64,000 nt of DNA from Curtobacterium sp. 458 (GTDB lineage Bacteria > Actinomycetota > Actinomycetes > Actinomycetales > Microbacteriaceae). Below, in pieces: positions 63,386-64,000 of the stretch. How positions within the stretch are numbered: the stretch's first letter is position 1; each line of letters starts with the position of its first letter. The notes under the pieces were generated by a model. That model had not been told where the DNA came from. It saw only the letters and a program-made list of their open reading frames with translations, and ran no database searches. Location of the stretch: the NCBI RefSeq assembly GCF_030406605.1, contig NZ_CP129104.1:1546652-1610651 (forward strand). Reading direction: 5' to 3'. Made by a program: the position numbers and the translations under genes.

Positions 63386-63945
63386 CCAAGAGCAACCGCA
63401 CCCTGAACCGCATCATCCTGCTGGTCCTCGGCCTGGCCGCCGTCCTCGTCGGCCTCACCATCGGCGCCGGTGTCCTGCCCGCCGTCCGCGACGCCCTCAA
63501 GCCCTACCTCACGTTCCCCACCAGCCTCACCGTGCCGGCGGCGTCGCTGTGGATCGTCGCCGCGGCGTGCGTCGTGGTGATCGTGCTGGCACTGCTGTGG
63601 GTGTTCACCCGCGGCCGCGGCGGCACCAGCGTCGCCGTCCGCGAACGCAGCGGTGAGGACCAGGTCACCATCAACGTCGCGCTCGTGCGGGACGTCATCG
63701 ACCACGAACTCGCCGGCGTCCGCGACGTCGTCGGCTCGAAGGTCGACACGTACCTGGTCAAGCGGCAGCGCGCCGCCCGGATCCGGGTGAACGTGCGCCG
63801 CGGCGGCGACGCGGTGACGGTCCTCGACGCCGTCGACCACGCCATCGGCGTGCTGGACCGCACCCTCGGCCGCCAGGTCCCGATCCTGGTCCACCTCACC
63901 GGCGGCACCCGCGCCGCCCTGGCCAAACCCACCCGCGTGCAGTAG
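63382..63945 (+). CDS. AmaP-like membrane anchor of Asp23
   Basis: 187 residues: two helices (10-28, 52-73) and a cytoplasmic domain with DVIDHELAGVRDVVGSKV (core HELAGVRDV). The layout matches alkaline shock membrane anchor protein AmaP, which tethers Asp23. It is the last gene of the operon and is followed by a palindrome. Confidence 0.7.
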   Translation: MTKSNRTLNRIILLVLGLAAVLVGLTIGAGVLPAVRDALKPYLTFPTSLTVPAASLWIVAAACVVVIVLALLWVFTRGRGGTSVAVRERSGEDQVTINVALVRDVIDHELAGVRDVVGSKVDTYLVKRQRAARIRVNVRRGGDAVTVLDAVDHAIGVLDRTLGRQVPILVHLTGGTRAALAKPTRVQ

Positions 63946-63975
63946 ACCGCACCACCCACCCACCACACCAGACCC

Positions 63976-64000
63976 CGGGAGACGACCCCCGCCTCCCGGC
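63976..64000. terminator. Palindrome at the window end, after the Asp23 operon
   Basis: CCGGGAG and CTCCCGG arms about 12 bases apart, 30 bp after the amaP-like stop; it may extend past the window. Confidence 0.5.

Overview
The window is high-GC actinobacterial DNA. The nrdHIEF set, LacI-family regulators beside carbohydrate importers, many leaderless starts and the protein style all fit Microbacteriaceae, and a plant-associated Curtobacterium-like organism is the best guess (inference only; no rRNA or tRNA gene is visible). There is no CRISPR array, prophage or intact insertion sequence.

Layout. 1-359: start of an MFS transporter, cut by the window edge. 360-4771: class Ib ribonucleotide reductase operon nrdHIEF, with a tandem NrdR-box pair and DnaA-box-like 9-mers upstream and a strong terminator. 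5014-9470: an accessory-looking stretch of small genes (orphan barstar, tiny membrane proteins, PRC-barrel, SdpI-like, a frameshifted beta-lactamase gene, a DUF1648-like protein). 9506-12641: mesD/mesX, a folate-independent methionine synthase pair, with a divergent LysR regulator. 12782-18038: nucleotidyltransferase, DinB, a HIT/beta-lactamase fusion, an ECF sigma factor with its membrane partner, and a phosphotransferase.

18050-49206 holds three LacI-controlled glycan loci, each with a lipoprotein binding protein and two permeases but no ATPase, so all three probably share an ATPase encoded elsewhere. Locus 1 ends in a GH127 beta-L-arabinofuranosidase. Locus 2 has two GH32 enzymes and a fructokinase and is followed by a TatA/TatB-like pair; its binding protein has a twin-arginine signal. 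Locus 3 has a GH1-like enzyme, and a secreted GH54 arabinofuranosidase with a matching operator lies upstream. Between loci 1 and 2 lie a photolyase-like FAD protein and an orphan Imm5-like protein. Between loci 2 and 3 lies a LysR-flanked module of a HisD-like dehydrogenase, an amino acid permease and a nitrilase-family enzyme. The picture is of a cell feeding on arabinose-rich and fructan plant glycans.

49229-58377: an amidohydrolase, then a flavin monooxygenase divergent from an oligopeptide-type ABC importer operon that ends in an SfnB/DszC-like flavoprotein, probably for an organosulfur compound. 58451-63945: a GNAT, two ECF sigma factors and two facing Asp23/Gls24-type envelope operons.

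Two genome-style features recur. About thirteen genes have a TANNNT -10 box 6-8 nt before the start codon (leaderless mRNAs). A family of GC-rich palindromes built on GGAGGC/GCCTCC sits after many genes, and single arms of it are also found inside the coding sequence of permease tails.
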